A stretch of DNA of 64,000 nt from positions 822,805 to 886,804 of the forward strand of contig MU278354.1 in the NCBI GenBank assembly GCA_022385755.1, written 5' to 3'. This DNA comes from Trametopsis cervina. Its lineage: Eukaryota > Basidiomycota > Agaricomycetes > Polyporales > Irpicaceae. Positions 51,721-64,000 of this stretch are shown one piece after another. The notes beneath the pieces are model-generated. The model worked only from the letters and a program-made list of their open reading frames with translations, searched no databases and had not been told where the DNA came from. The translations under genes and the position numbers were made by a program. The stretch's first letter is position 1; every line of letters begins with the position of its first letter.

Positions 51721-54481
51721 CTATACGAAGAATTGAGTGCTACAGACAAGTGTTATGTTAGTTATTGAAGACACGACGCAGACAAGCAAAAACCAAACGT
51801 ACTGGATGCGACTCGAGGCGTGCACCTCCATCTCTTCCATCTTGTAGGAGTTCAACTCTTCCTTGATACGCTGCGCCAACGCCGGTGTCAACCGACTCCA
51901 AGTAGCGGGTTCACTACGTCTGTCGTACACGGCCGCTGGGAAGGTATCATAGACCGAAAGGTTGGTCGCGAATGCCAACCGCTTCGGAGTCGCGGCAGGA
52001 CGTTGAGTCAGAGTCGGCGGGTTCGAGGAGAATACGGTGGACAGAGCTGGCGCAGACGAGTTAGGATGACTGAAGAACGTCTTTTCCGGCGTCGGGGCCC
52101 GTATGGTGCTCGCGTCAGAGTCTTTCGAGGGTTCAGCCGTCAGGCCTTTCGAGTCAAAGGACAAAGGCGGCAGGAACGGCGACGGAGAGGCAGAAGCCGG
52201 AGGGTGAGTGTGCTTGTGCAAACCATCGATGTGATCGGGATCAGGCGAAGGGATATGAGCAAGTGGACCCAGTTCACCGTGCGACGGCGTAGAGTCGTAC
52301 GAATTCGAGCGGTTGCGACCGAACGCTGTGTTCGACCGTCCAGAGTACATATCCTGGTCGTAAGTTGATCCGTCTGAGCGCACTGAAATTAAGGTGAGAT
52401 AGAGACAATAAGAATAGGTGACGCTTACTCTTCAGGATACCCTTAGCTGGTTTGCGCGTCCGCTCTACGCTTCGTCGAACGTTGATAGCCCATGGCTCCA
52501 TCTCCGCTTCGTCAAGGCTAGTCCTTTCCAGTGCCTGACGGATAGTGACGTCCTCATCCTGCGCCTCTCCCCATTCATCATCGTCTTCATCCCAGCCCTC
52601 CATGTTCTGAGGATACATACCAGAACCGTCGTGTCCATCCTCGCTGTCGGAGTCATCCTCCACAAACACCCTTGATCCGTCTTCGCTAATCCTGGTCAGA
52701 CCTTTGCCCGGAGCGTTATCACCTTGACGAGTCGAAGTGTTCTTCTCCCAAGGACCAGGGACACCAGCTCCCTGAGAAGCTGTTGCGTTGGCGGCTTTGG
52801 CCTCTTGTTCTGCCTTGGCTCGGGCAGCGGCCTCAGCATTGCTTTTGAGCGTGTGCTGTCTCGCAAGTCGAGCGGCAGGACTAAGGCCAGTCAAGTCCGC
52901 TGACCACTCAGCGGGGTCCAGCTCCGCAGTGGCATGGGATACACTAGGTTCCAAGGCCGCTCCCTTGCTATCCTTCTTCTTCTTCGATTTCTTCCCCTCT
53001 TCCTCGCCTCCCTCTTTGTCCTTTTCCTTCTTGTCCTTGAATAGAGACGTGATACCAGCAAGCGAGTTGCGCCTTGTCAGCTTCCCGATGTTGCCCAGTT
53101 TGCGAATGACCATGGAAGCGGATGACATTGTAGAAGATAGAGAAATGTTGTCCGTGGAACGGTTCAACCGCGAATTGAACAACGATTTCGATTTCTTCTT
53201 CTGCACAGTCGCCGTGCTTTCGTCGTCGCCCAAAACTGTCGAGCTCGAGCTGCTGACCGCGGCAGGTCGTCGAGAGCTTCCGGTGGGTGGTTGCTCATCC
53301 TCGTCCTCTTCGCGTAGCGTCGAACCAGCATTTAGCGACAGCGCCCGTCGCAGTCTTCCCTTGAGACCACCACTTCGAACACCAGGCGCAGGCTCAAGCA
53401 TCGCAGCTAGATCGCTATCATCCCTAGACATTCTCTTCTCCGCAGCTGTAAAGTTGCCCTGAGATAAGGGCGACGGCTTCCGCAGCGTGGACGCAGCTTG
53501 GGAGGAATTAGACGTGGCAGAGGTAGATGCTACTGAAGGACGAGACGTGGCTGACGAAGATACAGATGATGATGAGCCCGTACGCTGGTGAGGTCGGGGA
53601 GTAGGAGCTGCCACCGGTGCCAAGTTCGGCGCAGGAGCGTTACCGCCTCTCATGCTTCCACTGGTCGATCCAGACTTTCCCCCGCTGCCAGACGGTGCGG
53701 TGGAGCTCTGAAGACTATTTGTACGATGGCGGGAACTCCCGGAGTGGGATGAGTTGACCGACGTTGACGAACCAGCGGCATCCGTGCGGGCATATGGGGG
53801 CTGGAATGGCCCCGCACGCCGATCCCCAGGAGGAGAGGCCTGCGGGGGCTCCTGGTGCTGGGAACCCTGTCGATTTGGACGACGATAAGGGTGGTAACCA
53901 TTGTATTGGGTGGTATGGGATGACTGGTCAGTCTGGCCGGCTGCATATGCAGCGGGTAGCTGGGACGGATGTGCAGGGGGAGTGCCACTAGGGAAAGGAC
54001 TGTAGCCCGCCATTTGCGGAGGGACAAAGTAGTCGCCTGTGCTGGCGCTTCCGGTACGACTACGTTGACCAGGATGTGGTTGTGGTGAGGGAACGTGGGA
54101 CATTTGATGAGCCTGGTGCGCGTTATACATCATTTGCTGATAAGCCCATTGCGCGAGGTGAGCATTAGTGGGGTCATAATAGGGAGTTTGAGTATGCATC
54201 GGGCCCTGGCCTGGGTGAGCATGGAGCTGGTAAGCTTGCTGGTGAGGATTTTGGTAATAAGAGGGGTAATATGGTTGTGGAGGGTGCGGCTGCGACCATC
54301 CTGCCTGTTGCTGCTGTACAGGGTACGGATACGGCGGTTGTGAGATAGGCGTCGATGTGGCAGAGTGATCGTTCGCTGGCGAAGAGCGCTGTCGTGGCAC
54401 AGAGGTGTTGATTGCGTTGGGAGGCGCGTCCATTGAAAGATCTCGTGGTGGATGCCAGTCTTGAGGAGCGAGAACGGCCAT
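51721..54481 (-). CDS. BNI4-like scaffold with conserved C-terminal phosphatase-docking region
   Basis: Three exons (54481-52429, 52382-51803, 51739-51721) give 883 residues. The last coding exon is only 19 nt. The first ~300 residues are Gln/Pro/Tyr/His-rich; a Ser/Thr-rich zone, a Lys/Glu-rich helix (FKDKKEKDKEGGEEEGKKSK) and an acidic patch (EGWDEDDDEWGEAQDED) follow. The last ~65 residues carry KRLAFATNLSVYDTFPAAVY then DRRSEPATWSRLTPALAQRI and KEELNSYKMEEMEVHASSRI. That C-terminal signature is shared by yeast Bni4/Afr1-type proteins, where it docks protein phosphatase 1 and places chitin synthase at the neck. Function at septa here is inferred. Starts at 54433 and 54481 are both possible. 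Confidence 0.75.
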
Positions 54482-55542
54482 TGACTGGTCGCAGTGCAGA
54501 TTACCTACACGAAGAAGAAAAGACACGCAGACCCAAAGGAAAAGAGTCTGTCCTCGCTATCAGGACGATACGCAAGGGACGAATCGCAGCGATGTCAGCG
54601 TTGAGCACGTTCAATTATAAGCTGCGGTGGAAGACGCACAGAAATACCAGCGATTTTTTGAAGAAGATGAAGGAAAGATGACGAAACACAAACGAAACAG
54701 AGAGTGATCTGCTCGAAGCCGTCTGGACGACGAGCAACACGCTGTGGTCGACAACAACGACAACAACAACGGCAAGGTGGAAGATTGAGGCTTCAGGCCG
54801 GAAACCGGTGACAGAGACGTGACAAACATCACTGTAGGCGTGACGGGGGCATAGTTACCGATTGCGATCGTCTACCGTCACGATGCGTTACTTGGGGCGA
54901 GCTTCAGAGAACGCCCTCTTGTTCCCGTTCTTTTCTAACAACCTTCATTCGTCTCATCTACCCTCGCAGCTCATCCGCTCTTGAGCTTGCCGACTGTATG
55001 CCTGAATTCTATCGCCAGCCGTGCCTTCAATACGTGGGTTCCGCTCGTAACTATCACATCGAATTGTATCTTCCAATTAGGGAGACAGCATCAATCGCAG
55101 ACACTTCGTTCTATCAGCGTACTCAGGCTATGCCTGCTTGGGACGGTCGCAACATTCGGTCACCCCGCCCGCCTTGAGTTTGATACGTCATGCAGCTGAG
55201 CAGAGCAGCAGTCTGGACTTCGATGAACCGGAGTACAGTACTATGGGTTTGTAAGGCAGAAGGTATGTGCCCATCTACACACCCTTTATCAGCGTTCTAT
55301 GCAAGCTTTGCTATAAGACCAGTCATGGTTGACGCAATCGCTTCGCTGTTGCCCTGGCTTTCGTTCTTTGAACACTGTAGAAAGCGTCTAATGCTATTGA
55401 GTGTACGAACGGAAGAATCTCAGATAGCTCAATCGCATTTGTTCACACGGATAGTGTGGATGATTGATTTCTCCCGCGACGGGTCCACTTGAGCGCACGC
55501 GGGACCAACCTGTGTGTTTATCGACTCTTTTGTTATTCCACC
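54482..55542. other. 1.06 kb divergent region, BNI4-like gene and amidase
   Basis: It contains the promoters of both genes. It has several chance frames on the + strand (54981-55492) without conserved content. Near 54750-54770 there is a short ACAACAACAACGAC-type run. No gene is supported. Confidence 0.45.
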
Positions 55543-57826
55543 ATGTCGCCGAAGGACTGGCAAACGTTGTGCGCTGAACGCAAGCAGAAGCAGGTAGACT
55601 CTATTCCGCCCGAATGGATCATCCGTCTACCAGAACAGCAATATAGCAATGTCCAGAATATCCCTGCAGAATGTGGCTTGCTCGACGCTCATGAGTTAGA
55701 GATAACTGAAACGACAGATGTCGATGTCCTCTTAAGCAGGCTTGCTACAGGCATTTGGTCTTCAGTCGAAGTGACCACAGCTTTCTACAAACGAGCCATC
55801 ATTGCTCATCAACTTGTACGCATAACCCGTCAGCTCCATGTTTACCTGATATCAGCTCACTCTAAGCCATTAGACTAATTGTCTCACTGAGATCTTCGTC
55901 GAACGCGCGCTTTCTCGCGCGAAAGAGGTCGATGACTATCTGCGAAATACGGGCAAAGTAATGGGCCCGCTACATGGCCTACCAATCTCGCTAAAGGACC
56001 AGTTCTGCATGAAAGGGCTCGAGACTATCATGGGTGAGCGCAGACCACCGCTGCGGTGTAATGACGTCTTATCAAATTCGGCCAGGGTACGCCGCCTGGA
56101 TCGGGCAGCCCTCCAACATCGACAGCGTCCTTGTCGAGGTCCTGTACGAGCTGGGAGCAGTTCCGTTCGTACGGACGAATGTCCCTCAGACGCTCATGGT
56201 ATGTCACCTTAGCCATCATAAACGCTATCATACCCCTAATGACCGGTGCGCAGTGGGGGGAGACACACAATCATGTCTTCGGTCGTACGACAAACCCATA
56301 CAACCGCTACATGACCCCCGGAGGATCTAGCGGTGGGGAAGGCGCCTTGGTCGCTATGCGTGGCAGCCCTCTAGGTGTCGGCACGGATATCGGCGGGTAA
56401 GCTCTTTTCTGTCCTACAGACAATTCGTACCAGAGATAGCTAACCGCCGTATGTCTATGTACTTCGCAGGTCCGTGCGCATCCCCAGCGCATTTTGCGGC
56501 TTGTACACACTTCGTCCTAGCTACGAGCGCCTGCCGTACGCAAACGCCGTCAATGCGCAAGAAGGCCAAGAATCGATTTCTTCGGTGCTCGGGCCGATGA
56601 CGAATTCTCTTTCTGCTGTAAAGCGTTTCACGAAGGCCATTATCGACAACAAACCATGGAACCGCGACCCCCTGGTTGTGCGGAAGCCTTGGAATCACGA
56701 CGAGTACGCTCTCATTGACCATGGCCACGGCATTGGAATGTGCTTTGCAATTATGTGGGACAACGACGTCGTCAAACCACACCCGCCTCTCATCCGTGCA
56801 ATGGAAATTACAAAGAAGGCGTTACAGCATGCTGGCCACAGAGGTAATGGATTTAACCAATATGTCATGTACACGCGCTGACGTATGATAGTTATCGACT
56901 GGATACCACACCGGCATATGGAAATATACAAGAATGCGGTATGTGATGCCCTTTTCCTCCGTGATTGTACGGCAGGTATGACTGATGCTCTACAAAACTG
57001 AATGCAGGAAAGCATATTCGCTGCGGACGGTACACACGATTATCAGACCGAGTGTGACAAGTCGGGCGAACCGCTTCTCCGAAGCATGCTCCCCACCGAT
57101 GAGCCGGCGCACCACTACCCGCTCGAGAAGCCTTACGCCAAAGTTCTCGTTGGGGAGCCCAGGCATCTCTCCGCATACGACGTACGTCGGCCACATGCCA
57201 TGCTTTTTCTGTTTGTCTGCTTACAATCTGTGTATTAGTTATGGCAGCTTCACAAGGAGAAACGAACCTTGCGAAAGTCTCATCTTGATTATTGGCAAGC
57301 GACCGCTTCGTCGACGGGAACTGGCCGCCCGGTGGATGCTATCATAAGCCCAGCGGTAGGCAGTACTGCTTGCCCTCACGGCACCAACTCGTACGTCGTC
57401 TTCTGCCAGAGACCGGATGAAAATATGTTTCTGAACCTGGCTGTGCTTATTGATACTCGCTGATTTCTTCTTCAAATTGCACAAGCAGTGACTCATTCTA
57501 CACCACAATATGCAATGCTCTGGATCTAACAAGCGGCGTATTCCCCGTATGCTTCTCAAACAAGGAGCTGGACAAGAAACCACCACCGCACACGTTCAGA
57601 CACGACGAAGACGAGGCGATCTATAATTTATGTACGTGTCGATCATGCGTTGCTTCATCTCCAGTTATTAACTTGAGGCTTGAATTAATACTGCGCAGAT
57701 GACGCAGAGCTATTCCACGGGCTACCAGTAGGATTACAACTGATCGGTAGGACGCAAGAAGAAGAGGCGGTAATTGCGATGATGGAAGTAGTGGACAAGG
57801 CCTTGAAGGCCTACACTCCGGCATGA
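55543..57826 (+). CDS. amidase-signature family amidase
   Basis: Ten exons (55543-55815, 55874-56033, 56086-56198, 56254-56396, 56470-56843, 56892-56938, 57008-57181, 57239-57390, 57489-57631, 57699-57826) give 568 residues. The Ser-cisSer-Lys triad is complete: Lys132 in GLPISLKDQF, Ser207 in TPGGSSGGEGAL and Ser231 in GTDIGGSVR, with the 24-residue Ser-Ser spacing typical of the family. Pro/Gly-rich turns and the C-terminal GLPVGLQLIGRTQEEE also match. It hydrolyses an amide to acid plus ammonia or amine, as in fungal acetamidase- and FAAH-like enzymes; the substrate is not readable. The start has a CCACCATG context. It converges on a FAD oxidoreductase gene 162 bp away. Confidence 0.94.
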
Positions 57827-57988
57827 GTTTGATGCAATGCACAAGGGGATTAAGTACGGAAGGATAGAAACCGTTGTACAATTACAGACAACAGTGTTGC
57901 AACACGAGGCGCATATCCGAATACTCAGTATTAAATGTACATTTCACCGAGCACAACCATTGAGTACAATCCTGGACACAAAGAATGT

Positions 57989-59774
57989 CTATAGCTTCCG
58001 CGAGATGAAATCTTCGAGGTTCGCCTTCTTCCACCTCTTCTCTGTGATGCGTAGAATCTCCGGAAACCACGACTTGATTTCGTCGTCAGCCCCTAGAACC
58101 ATATGTGCCGCCGCCTTTCCGCTCATCCACGCATGAACCATGCCTTCACCTGTATAACCCGCCGAGATCCATTCACCCGGCGCGGCGGTAACAGGAGCAG
58201 GGGCCTTGATCGCTAGTTTCGTTTCTTTCTGTGTGTAACGCGGCGTAGGCGCAGATGAAGGAGGTGGCTCATTTCTCCCAGAGAGTTTAGAAGACAGACG
58301 GCCGACCCAGGGCAACCCATCAGCGGAGATACCGAGGATCCCACTCCACTGCGACTTTGTTCTCCCCTGCCCCCATTCAACGCTCTCACCCGAGTACGAG
58401 TCTGCGACAGGCTCCTTCTCTCTTCCCCACGCACTGCTTCTGAAATAGTATGGGAGTAGACCCGCGAGATGTCCAGCCGTGTTGAAGTTGAATACCGAAT
58501 CATCCGAGCAGCCTATCTCTGATAAGATGGAGTCAACGCCGGAGGCCCAGCCGCCGCCGAACATGAGCTCGTGCTCGCCCGAAGGCAGCTGCGTGAGGTA
58601 GTCGTAACCCATGCCACCGGGATGGAAAACGTAGGAACGCTGTCCATCGAGCGTCGTGGGGCTGAGCGATGTGCCTGGCCTCTGAGCGGACATCGTGCCC
58701 CGAACAGGGATAACCTTCTCCCTCATGGGTTCCAGGAGATGCGACACCCAGCCATTCGTAGCGTGGACGATATGAGGGGCTGTAATGTCCCCGTTTGGCG
58801 TGCTGATCGTGTAAAATGAGTTCGACGGTGTTGGTTCCTTAATAGCGGTACACGGAGTATGCGTTGCAATGAAGAAGCTATCGTATGTTTTAATATCAGC
58901 AGTCTCGAAGATAATATGAACAAGACTGACTTCTCTCCGTGCCGGCCGAGCAGGTTCGCGAACAGCGAGGTCACGAAACGATACGGGTGAATGGCTCCTC
59001 CCGGGCCCCATATACAGCCTACGACATTGTCTGACAGCTCGAATTTCTGTTGAGGGCGATCAGACCCTGCCCTTGGTACTCTGTTATTGTGTACTCATAG
59101 TACTGGCGTACCTGTATTGCGTCGACTCCATACGCGAGGAATCCCTCTGCTTCATCAGGCATGTCAGCCTTCCATGCATTCAAGTCCCTGACGGCCTCAT
59201 CAAATGCATCCTGGGTGTAATACACCTCAAGATGTTCCGTAGTCCGTACTTGAGACTGTTTCAGGATGTCTTCCGCAGACGCAATAGCTTGCAGCTCTCG
59301 AATGTGAGCGAGGCGGAACCGTATGAGGGTCTTTGCTCCGTCTTCGCCATATTGCTTCTTGGTCTCTTCCCAGTCTTGAGATAGTGGCGGATTGATGTGG
59401 CCGCCATTTCTGAGTAGCGTAAGGATATACGGGTTAGAAGTTGAGGCAGTTACGACATACCTGCCTGTTGCCCCTGAGCAAACCTCCCTCGCTTCTAGTA
59501 CGACAACCTTCAGCCCACTATTTCGCAAAAGCGTGTAATATGCCACAGATGCCCCAGTAATTCCGGAGCCAATTATCACTACGTCTGCATGTTTGGGTAG
59601 TTGTTTGCCCTCTGATGAAATTGTCGACTTCGGTATCGTCCAGAAAGGCAGGGTAGGGTTCGGCACGGGAAGACCAGGCGAAGTCTTCAGCCGTTTTGAC
59701 AAGGTGTCCAACGCCCTGTTCAGTACGATAACCGCACCAACGATAATTTTCGCCCTAGAGAGTGCAGAGCCCAT
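57989..59774 (-). CDS. FAD-dependent oxidoreductase, DAO/glycine-oxidase type
   Basis: Four exons (59774-59461, 59409-59112, 59046-58931, 58877-57989) give 538 residues. An N-terminal hydrophobic patch (IIVGAVIVLNRALD) may target it to a membrane or organelle. The FAD-binding Rossmann motif VVIIGSGITGASVAYY is at about 66-81, followed by LEAREVCSGATGRNGGHINP, the DAO-family flavin contact block. The C-terminal half has HIVHATNGWVSHLLEPM, GHLAGLLPYYF and GYTGEGMVHAWMSGKA, which closes the FAD site. Family members oxidise amines or amino acids to imines with release of hydrogen peroxide; the substrate is unknown. The last intron (58930-58878, 53 nt) was placed by phase and by continuity with relatives. 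Confidence 0.9.
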
Positions 59775-60402
59775 AGTTCAAGCACTTAGACAGATTGCAA
59801 GGGTATCGCGGATGAAGGTGTATTCTCGTTATCAGCTTGCGAAGTTCTTCCCAGTTAGCTGATCCCACCGTCGGAAAACGACTGATAACTTGCTACCGTT
59901 GCTTTTGTCTTCGCATGGTGAGGGGTTCACATCATATGAGACGAGTTTCACCACGATCACGGCCAGGTTCCGCTTTGCGAGTTGTCATGAAGAGCCACAA
60001 ATCAAAGAAAATGCACAAACGAGGCCAGATAAAGAACATAGCTTTGTATCATTACAAATACAACAGGCCACATTCACAGCTTGATATAATAGATATAGAA
60101 ACAAGCTAACCGTAGCTTTCTAGATGTACCGCGGAATATTCTGCAGCCCACCCATTCGACAATGCTGTAAGCGCCCATCCGCGTGGCCACACTCAAGTGA
60201 GTTTGCAAACATCATTCCCATGCCACATTGAACTTTCAACATTTGAACAGCAACAGAGGGACAACTTGAATAATTTCCGATATATAAACAACCTTGTAGC
60301 CAATACACCCATGTTATGCTATATGTTCAATGGTGATACCAAACCCGTTCCTGCAGAAACTCTAATGATAGATGTGAAATCAAGGGACCACACTCGCGCA
60401 AG
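59775..60402. other. spacer between MFS permease and FAD oxidoreductase
   Basis: 628 bp of AT-rich DNA containing the promoter of the oxidoreductase (minus strand) and the 3' UTR of the permease. No gene was seen. Confidence 0.45.
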
Positions 60403-62728
60403 CTAGTAAGAGAACCGGAAGTTCAATCTTTTGTTGCCCTTGTCCGTGGTGGTATCAAGGTACTCCTGTTGTTGCTGAAAGGTTGCGATGAGTGATGAGA
60501 AGACCCAGAGTTACGTGAAGGTTCCAAGACTCACTTCGGGCGTCATGTTATTCCAGATACGATCCCTGCGTTTGTTGATACCTCGATAGAAGAACCATGT
60601 AAGGCAGTAAAGGAGGATGTTCATGACTGTGACAGCTATCAACGCCCGATTGCCGCGTTTATCTGTGATCACGAATGTCAGAAATAGCCTCCGAAAGGAA
60701 GCATCTGAGGAGGCTCACAAAGAGGCTTATCATCATTGCGGTAGATGTTCGACTGAGTTGTGTCACGGTCACGTCAGCACTATATCCATGGCGCATGCGG
60801 AAGCATTGAGCACTCACAGAAACAATACCGCCCGCCTGCACAAACATGTTGTAGAGCGAGGCCGAAACCGTCCTCCCTCCGACACTATATGAGTTCGTGG
60901 ACGCCCAAGCAACTTGTACCGGATGGACATCGGGATACGCGGTGATCAACGTGACAACTGCGAAGTACACCCAGTTTGACGTTTTACTGGTAAACGTATA
61001 TAGGGCGATGAGGAGCGGAAGGGCCCAGATCTGGAGTGTGAGCATTGCACCGACACGACTGTCAATGATCTCGCTCATGTAACAGAAAATAAGGAGGTTG
61101 AGCGTGCCGAGCATAGTGGACGGGATTGTGAGGAGGTTGGACTGCGTCGTGTTGAAACCGAGGCCGCGCAGCGATAACGTCAAATAAGTCTGAGGAGGAG
61201 TAACCGGGACTAAGAGGAGGTGTTAACGTGGTTCGATGTGCAAGCGGATATGACGCACCTTGGAAGGTGAGACCAAGTAGATAAATAGGCCACTGCCTCC
61301 AATCCATTATGAGAGCAATGATGTTCTTAATCGTGAGGCCCTGACGGTTGTGCATCCCTGACTTCGAAGGATCATCACGCAGAACTCTATGGGCGCAGAC
61401 TTAGATGGTTTGGCGCTACATAATATCATGAAACGCACCTGTTGACGATGAGTTTCTCCTCCCTGAGTAAATGAATGTGTGAGTGCGGGGGATGTATTAG
61501 GACGAGAAGAACATACCGTTCGTTAAACCAGCCTTTTGGACGCCACCACGCCTTAGTCTGCGTGGGACCCGGTGGCATCATGAAAAACGAGGCGACTCCG
61601 CATGCGAAGGTCAAGACGCCTTCGATGAGGAATAAGTATCTCCAACCCGCTACACCGTGAACACCTCGCAGCTTGAGGATACCGGTTGCTAGAAAGGCAC
61701 TGACCAACTGCGCCATGTAGTTCGATACCCAGAACCAGGCCAAACGGATGGGCAGCTCGTTTTTGGTGTAGAAGTATGAGAGATAAAGGATGACGTCGGG
61801 GATAAATCCGCCTTGCATGAAGCCTAGTAGACATCTATGAGGCTGGTTAGTACAGTCTACACGAGATTATGAAGCCAGCGGTACTCACCTGATCGCTAAG
61901 AATGACGCGCGACCTTTTAGCCAATACTGTGATAAGGAGACAATACTCCAGAGGATCATCTATGGAAATTAGTGTCAATTAGGGGTGCAGCAATCTGACC
62001 ACCAACCTGAGTAGGAATCCAGCGATCGGGTCCTATGAGTGGTTTACGAACGTAAACAAATATTCTAGTGTCTTCACTTCAATATGACGTACCTATACGT
62101 TTGGATACTAGCTGAGAGGGTAGCTCCGCAATCAGGAAACATAGCTGCAAAGAAACGTGAGCTGCGGCAGAAAACCATGTAGCAACTGCCTTACCTTGAA
62201 TAATGTATTGCCTAGGTTGAAGTCATTAGTGTTCATGTGCAAGTCGTTCAGGAAGTTGTCGGTGTTCGCTTGGGATATGTTGACACGGTCCAAATCCAAG
62301 CTGAAGAACATGATCCACGCCCAGAGCATGATTCGTAGATCCATCTTCCTCACAATGGCCTACAGACATAGTGAGACCGGAGCGTAGCCAAAGGTCATAT
62401 CACGTACGAATTCCTCTTTCCATGTCCACCTGAAGCCAGGATCAAAGCGGTGAGCGTTCTCGTATTGTGGGGGTGGACGGTAGATCTCAAGGCTTATGGG
62501 GTCATCGAAGACGGACGGCTGCGTTGCGATGGCTTCGGGAACTCTCTTCTTCGTCTTCCAGAAGGGCCTTCGCGCGCTATCCGCCGAGATGGGTTCACCA
62601 AGGGGAGGGGCTTCCAACACTATCGTAGAGTCGATTTCCTCCTTCGTATCGGAGAGCTTGTCGGATGAGTCGTCGGCCACGAGCTTCTCATCGCGTCTTA
62701 AGACGGACTTCGGTATAAGGGTTGTCAT
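60403..62728 (-). CDS. MFS transporter, anion:cation symporter/allantoate-permease type
   Basis: Twelve exons (62728-62408, 62359-62195, 62144-62093, 62032-62007, 61959-61889, 61834-61517, 61462-61439, 61386-61259, 61209-60818, 60752-60719, 60662-60535, 60474-60403) give 576 residues, including 24- and 26-nt exons. A ~105-residue cytosolic N-terminus leads into about twelve membrane segments. The ACS/DAL5-TNA1 hallmarks are DLRIMLWAWIMFFSLDLDRVN-like at helix 1, ELPSQLVSKRIGPDRWIP at the 2-3 loop, GFMQGGFIPDVILYLSYFY at helix 4, and GWRYLFLIEG at helix 6. The family moves small organic anions such as allantoate, nicotinate, or other carboxylated nitrogen compounds; the exact cargo is unknown. 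A TATA box lies 66 bp upstream. Together with the neighbouring amidase and FAD oxidase it may serve nitrogen use. Confidence 0.93.
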
Positions 62729-62793
62729 GATGTCTGCCCAAGGAAGCGGATTTGCGAGACGTGAACGAAGCCATTTTGAACAGGGCTGAGCTT

Positions 62794-62800
62794 TTTTATA
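62794..62800 (-). promoter_or_regulatory. TATA box upstream of the MFS permease
   Basis: TATAAAA on the minus strand, 66 bp before the ATG at 62728. The spacing is right for a regulated fungal promoter. Sequence evidence only. Confidence 0.55.
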
Positions 62801-63914
62801 CACGCAAGCAAGGAAGATTAAGATACGAGATGCGTGCACGTTCACGAGCACTCACGACGGATTGCGAATGCGAACATGCAATGGCGTATAGCGGCACAGG
62901 GTCGCATAAACGCTGCGAACCACTCGTCATGTGACGTTTGCCTACTTGATAAGAAGGTGTGCGTCGCTAGCATTCGACATCAACGAAGACGATTGCGTCT
63001 CAGGGGTATGCGAGGACGTCGCAGTTATCGGCGGCCCTAGTTTGAATGCTACGACCTAGTAGTTTCGAGCGCTGCGACGAATCTGTTCTGCTCAGAGCGC
63101 GCGCAACTTGCGAGGGTACTGTAAGCCTTGATTATTGAGACGTGCGCACGCTACAGCGCCAGAAACGGACCTTCGAACATTTTTGAATGCGCATCAACGC
63201 GAGTCCTGTTCTCAAGGTGCCTATGGCATGCTTGTACAGGTCCCACGAATAACTATTTTGACCGGCGCGCAGTCAGACAGCTTCGTCAACGAATGGAATG
63301 AATGCACAGAAAACGTAAGGCTGACGTTATCCTAAGCAGGTTGGTAGTTTTAGCCTTAGTACGCTCCTAGTGTACTGCATTGATTGCAAACTATCGAGAT
63401 GACCATTGGATGGTTTCATGTACGGCGCGACGCTTGGGGTTCGAACCGTCTGTGGACTGTGGCGAACAGAAACAGTGAATAGAGTGGTGCACACCGTGAC
63501 GTACGGTGGGAACCAAGCTCCCGGCGACCCCGGCGTCGAAAATAGGAGATCAAACATTCGATCTCGCAGTAACGCCACAACGCTAGTCACGTGCGTCATG
63601 TTTCCGGGGAGAAACTCCGACCTCGCTAGCTGCTGTTTCACCTCATCAAGGTCCGTGCTTACTCCGTACTCCTTCATACTCGTGCATCCAAACCCGGTTA
63701 TAGTTCTGGTCTGCAGCAAAGGCAAACGTCAGATATCAACGGCTCTTCGGCCTGTAGTACGGGTATGGTACGTTAATTCACAGGCTTCATGGAGCATCAA
63801 CGTGCTGAACAGATACATAGGTTTTCGTTAACGACAAGAAGTTTGCATGGTCAGTGTTCTCTGAAGGTGACGCTCATTGAAGCAGTTTTAACCCCTCGTC
63901 TACAGCGAATCCTG
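62801..63914. other. 1.1 kb upstream region without a supported gene
   Basis: Short frames on both strands between 63135 and 63831 have no recognisable domains or splice structure. The stretch separates the permease promoter from a probable promoter at the right edge. Confidence 0.45.
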
Positions 63915-63921
63915 TATAAAA
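63915..63921 (+). promoter_or_regulatory. TATA box near the right edge, for a gene beyond the window
   Basis: CCTGTATAAAAGGACACC is a strong TATA context on the + strand, followed by pyrimidine-rich DNA to the window end. It probably drives a gene starting after base 64000. Confidence 0.5.
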
Positions 63922-64000
63922 GGACACCGCTCGTCTTCGTGCCATCACACCGAAAGGCCCCTCTTCGAGATTAAAAAGAAGGGACGACCAGTATCGCAGT

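Noticed and set aside
63430..63460. GGGGTTCGAACCG looks like a tRNA B box
   Set aside because: The flanking bases do not pair as a T-stem and no acceptor stem is found.

Overview
The window is nuclear DNA of a filamentous basidiomycete, most likely an agaricomycete mushroom. Genes are packed on both strands and cut by many short GT-AG introns (mostly 48-75 nt). The gene set is typical of such fungi: a family 2 glycosyltransferase, GET2, ESCRT-0, retromer, RPB1 with a heptad CTD, a cellular RNA-dependent RNA polymerase and MSH4. Gene models were built by hand: exons were joined where splice sites, reading phase and protein-family conservation agreed, and most close in frame from ATG to stop.

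Layout. 1-460: 3' end of an unrecognised gene. 761-2014 (-): DUF218 protein. About 2,090-6,960: a gene-free degenerate tandem array of roughly 250-330 bp units, the least explained part of the window. 8,462-12,422 (+): polytopic GT2 glycosyltransferase. 12,997-14,782 (-): unknown Ser/Pro-rich protein. 15,197-16,801 (-): VPS72/SWC2, head to head with a mitochondrial ribosomal protein (16,997-17,667, +). GET2 (-) is head to head with an ArfGAP (+). The pyridoxal-phosphate synthase glutaminase (-) is head to head with MSH4 (+, 24 exons). Then come an aryl-alcohol-dehydrogenase-like aldo-keto reductase (-), a Sel1-repeat DSF2/Nif1-like protein (-), VPS27 (-), RPB1 (+), VPS35 (+), BCP1 (-), the RdRP (+), a BNI4-like scaffold (-), an amidase (+), a FAD-dependent oxidoreductase (-) and an MFS permease (-).

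How they work together. Most are housekeeping genes: chromatin and transcription (VPS72, RPB1), trafficking (GET2, ArfGAP, VPS27, VPS35), translation (mitochondrial ribosomal protein, BCP1), meiosis (MSH4), RNA silencing (RdRP), and cell wall or septum (GT2, the BNI4-like and DSF2-like proteins). The right-hand trio of amidase, FAD oxidase and allantoate-type permease could form a small nitrogen-scavenging group.

Unusual features: the tandem array; microexons of 8, 9, 12, 19, 20, 22, 24, 25, 26 and 27 nt, including an 8-nt exon inside the MSH4 Walker A motif and a 9-nt exon inside the RPB1 CTD; several GC-AG introns; a 492-nt hairpin-rich intron in RPB1; and a two-heptad higher-order repeat in the CTD.
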